A stretch of DNA of 7,826 bases, from assembly GCA_011065225.1 (NCBI GenBank), contig JAAKFC010000066.1:1-7826 (forward strand), given 5' to 3'. Source of the DNA: Chlamydiota bacterium (GTDB lineage: Bacteria; Chlamydiota; Chlamydiia; Chlamydiales; Rhabdochlamydiaceae). Under the pieces are notes generated by a model. That model was not told the DNA's origin, did no database searches, and saw only the letters and a program-made list of their open reading frames with translations. Below are positions 5,713-7,826 of this stretch, one piece after another (positions within the stretch are counted from its first letter, which is position 1; each line of letters starts with the position of its first letter). Both the position numbers and the translations under genes were made by a program.

Positions 5713-6953
5713 TTAATCGTATGAAATGGGTCATTTGGGCCCTTGCAGCCACGTTTTACTTTTATGAGTATTTCCTGCGGGTTTTTCCGAGCGTCATAAT
5801 ACCCGACTTGATGAATGTCTTTTCTGTCGATGCCACTGCAATAGGGGCTCTGAGCGCCTTTTATTTCTATATTTATGCCCCATTACAACTTCCCGTTGGA
5901 ATGATCACTGACAAATATGGAGCACGCAGACTTCTTGCAATCGCCGCCTTCACTGCAGGACTTGGAACCCTTCTTTTTGGTATGGCCAATCACTACTGGA
6001 TTGCTGCAATGGGCCGTTTTTTAATGGGCTTTGGGTCTTCTTTTGGCTTTGTTGGGATGATCTACATCTGCTCCCATTGGTTTGAAGAGAGCAAAAGGGG
6101 CATCATGATCGGCCTTGCCAACACCATTGGCATGATGGGGGCCATTCTTGGAGAAGGACCTTTGCGCATTGGAATCAACTTATTTGGCTGGCGCGTCTCC
6201 CTTTTTGTCATGGCAGGCTTTGCCTTTATTCTTTCTGGTCTGATCTATCTCCTCGTCCGCAATGATCCCCCCGAGATGAAAAAATTCGATCAAAAAACGA
6301 AAAAATCCTCAGAAAATTTGATCAAGAATCTAGGAGTCGTTACGAGAAATTTCTATAGCTGGCTCAATGCTCTTGTTGCTCTTTTCTTTTTTGTCACTAC
6401 CGCAAGCTTTGCAGGACTTTGGGGTGTCCCCTTCATCAAAACCACCTATGGCATCTCAACTGAATTGGCAGGCTTTGCTGTTTCCATGATTTTCTTCGGC
6501 TGGGCAGCTGGTGGTCCCCTTATTGGTATCTTTTCTGACAAGATTCAGCAAAAAAAAATCATACTCCTCCTAGCCAATGCAATGGGCTTTCTTTTGATGA
6601 GCATCGTGGTCTATATTTCTAATATCCCGATTGCAATGCTTTTCATTCTCTTTTTCCTCACCGGTTTTGTCTCCTCTGGAGAACTGCTCAATTTTAGCTA
6701 TTCTATCGATATCAATCCACAATTTGCAAAAGGGACAGCCATTGCTTTCACAAACTTCATCGTGGTGATCGGAGCAGTTGTTTTGCAACCTTTAGTGGGG
6801 CATATACTCGACCTCAACTGGACTGGGCAAATGCTCGGAAACGTCCGTGTCTATCCTAGGGAAGCCTACACCATCGCCATGAGTTGTTTTCCGGCATCCT
6901 TTCTCATAGCATTTATTTTGGGATTCTTTTTGAAAAAGGAGAAACTCGCATGA
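5700..6953 (+). CDS. MFS transporter, 12-TM (second of tandem pair)
   Basis: A 417-residue MFS carrier that aligns with the preceding one from the first residue without gaps: by hand count about 58 of the first 80 residues are identical, and motif A falls at the same numbers (GMITDKYGARR, 67-77; D71, G74, R76). The helix-1 FYEYFLRV motif and the EAYxIAMSCFP segment near the C-terminus are shared. Differences gather in the central loop and in helix faces, so the pair may carry different substrates. ATG 5700 overlaps the previous gene by 13 bp; ATG 5721 (second Met, before KWVIW) is a possible alternative, but the colinear N-terminus of the paralogue favours 5700. The stop shares ATGA with the dehydrogenase gene. 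Substrate unknown. Confidence 0.93.
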   Translation: MAKVINRMKWVIWALAATFYFYEYFLRVFPSVIIPDLMNVFSVDATAIGALSAFYFYIYAPLQLPVGMITDKYGARRLLAIAAFTAGLGTLLFGMANHYWIAAMGRFLMGFGSSFGFVGMIYICSHWFEESKRGIMIGLANTIGMMGAILGEGPLRIGINLFGWRVSLFVMAGFAFILSGLIYLLVRNDPPEMKKFDQKTKKSSENLIKNLGVVTRNFYSWLNALVALFFFVTTASFAGLWGVPFIKTTYGISTELAGFAVSMIFFGWAAGGPLIGIFSDKIQQKKIILLLANAMGFLLMSIVVYISNIPIAMLFILFFLTGFVSSGELLNFSYSIDINPQFAKGTAIAFTNFIVVIGAVVLQPLVGHILDLNWTGQMLGNVRVYPREAYTIAMSCFPASFLIAFILGFFLKKEKLA

Positions 6954-7826
6954 GAGCAATGGTCCTTGAAGAAGTAAAAAAACCTCTCGTTTTGCAAGAC
7001 CTTCCACTTCCTGAGCCGCTGACTGGTCAGGTGCGCATCAAAGTAAAAGCCTGCAGCGTTTGTCGCACAGATTTGCATATCTTTGATGGCGAGCTAAAAA
7101 ATCCGAAACTCCCTCTTGTCATGGGTCATCAAATCGTCGGCATAGTCGAAGAAGACAACTCTCTTGTCGGCATTCCTTGGCTCGGAAAGAGCTGCGGCAT
7201 CTGTCCCTATTGCACGCGGGGAGAAGAAAACTTATGCGACGACCCCACTTTTACCGGTTACAATATCAACGGCGGATTTGCTGAATATGTTGTGGCATAT
7301 AAGGAGTTTGTTTTCCCTCTGCCAAAAGGCTATTCAGAAATAAATGCCGCTCCTTTACTTTGTGCAGGGATGATTGGTTACCGCTCACTCAAAATGACAA
7401 AAGATGCAAAAAAAATCGGCTTTTATGGTTTTGGAGCAGCCGCCCACCTTCTCATCCAGGTTGCCCGCTACCAGAAAAAAGAGATCTATGCCTTCACTCG
7501 AAAAGGAGATATCAAAACCCAAGAAGTAGCCAAAAAACTCGGCGCGGTATGGGCGGGAGACTCAGAAACAAGCCCTCCCGATGAACTTGATGCTGCCATC
7601 ATTTTTGCTCCCGTAGGCCCACTTATTCCTATAGCGCTAAAAGCAGTCCGAAAAGGGGGCATTGTCGTTTGTGCAGGGATCCATATGAGCGACATCCCCT
7701 CATTCCCCTATGAAATCCTCTGGGGAGAACGAGTTCTTCGCTCTGTTGCCAATCTCACTCGCAAAGATGGCGAAGAGTTTTTGGCACTTGCCCAAAAAGT
7801 CCCCATCCAAACAGAAGTCACCACCT
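6950..7826 (+). CDS. Zinc-dependent alcohol dehydrogenase (adh_fam_2 type), 3' end outside window
   Basis: The frame is open from ATG 6950 through the end of the window, giving 292 residues; perhaps 30-40 are missing. It is an MDR-family NAD(P)-dependent zinc alcohol dehydrogenase. Catalytic zinc ligands are C38 (SVCRTD), H60 (GHQ) and probably C138 (PLLCAG); the structural zinc knot is C82, C85, C88, C96 (CGICPYC...NLCD). The Rossmann loop is YGFGAAAH (159-166). PLLCAGMIGYRSL, AFTRKGD, IHMSDIP and WGERVLRSVANLTR match the specific subfamily of TIGR02822. Two oddities: the usual GHE is GHQ (Q61), and the stretch between GHQIVG and VGIPWLG is only about 8 residues, where I expect near 17, removing the usual GDRV turn. 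ATG overlaps the second transporter's stop as ATGA, so it may act on the imported substrate. Confidence 0.92.
   Translation, partial: MRAMVLEEVKKPLVLQDLPLPEPLTGQVRIKVKACSVCRTDLHIFDGELKNPKLPLVMGHQIVGIVEEDNSLVGIPWLGKSCGICPYCTRGEENLCDDPTFTGYNINGGFAEYVVAYKEFVFPLPKGYSEINAAPLLCAGMIGYRSLKMTKDAKKIGFYGFGAAAHLLIQVARYQKKEIYAFTRKGDIKTQEVAKKLGAVWAGDSETSPPDELDAAIIFAPVGPLIPIALKAVRKGGIVVCAGIHMSDIPSFPYEILWGERVLRSVANLTRKDGEEFLALAQKVPIQTEVTT

Noticed and set aside
1..7826. CRISPR array, tRNA, rRNA, insertion sequence or prophage signature
   Set aside because: No direct repeats with spacers, no cloverleaf segments, no transposase or integrase motifs were seen; the window is nearly fully explained by coding genes.

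Overview
The window is a compact bacterial segment with almost no free intergenic space. It is moderately AT-rich. Genes overlap by 4-20 bp, and all starts are ATG or possibly GTG. The gene content, including a bacterial histone-fold protein, paired 12-TM MFS carriers with an N-terminal FYEYFLRV motif and an RtcB RNA-repair operon, suggests a Gram-negative, probably host-associated bacterium. An environmental chlamydia-like organism is my first guess and a Legionella/Coxiella-like gammaproteobacterium the second. The taxonomic call is an inference from protein style only, and no rRNA or marker gene is present to settle it.

Region 1 (1-2192, + strand) is an RNA-repair operon. The first protein, whose first few codons lie outside the window, fuses a two-HxT 2H phosphoesterase (ThpR / '2'-5' RNA ligase') to a short archease domain. 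Its stop overlaps the start of rtcB, an archease-dependent type RNA ligase of about 475 aa with all its metal and guanylylation residues. One polypeptide therefore carries both the ligase activator and an enzyme that could consume the ligase's substrate.

Region 2 (2142-4206, - strand) is a tight run read right to left: a DUF502 membrane protein, a GNAT N-acetyltransferase whose start lies inside the DUF502 gene, and a six-segment K+-channel-like protein with a modified selectivity filter. After a 63-bp gap comes a small ORF of 52 codons with a strong Shine-Dalgarno sequence and a signal-peptide-like N-terminus. The 3' end of this small ORF runs antisense into the end of rtcB.

Region 3 (4265-7826, + strand) diverges from region 2 across a 58-bp intergenic segment. 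Four genes overlap head to tail: a 60-aa single-histone-fold protein ending in the R-x-T-x4-D signature, two colinear paralogous MFS transporters, and a zinc alcohol dehydrogenase of the adh_fam_2 type that is cut by the window end. A histone translationally coupled to transporters and an oxidoreductase is the most unusual arrangement here. The RNA-repair fusion and the unlisted small secreted-peptide ORF come next.
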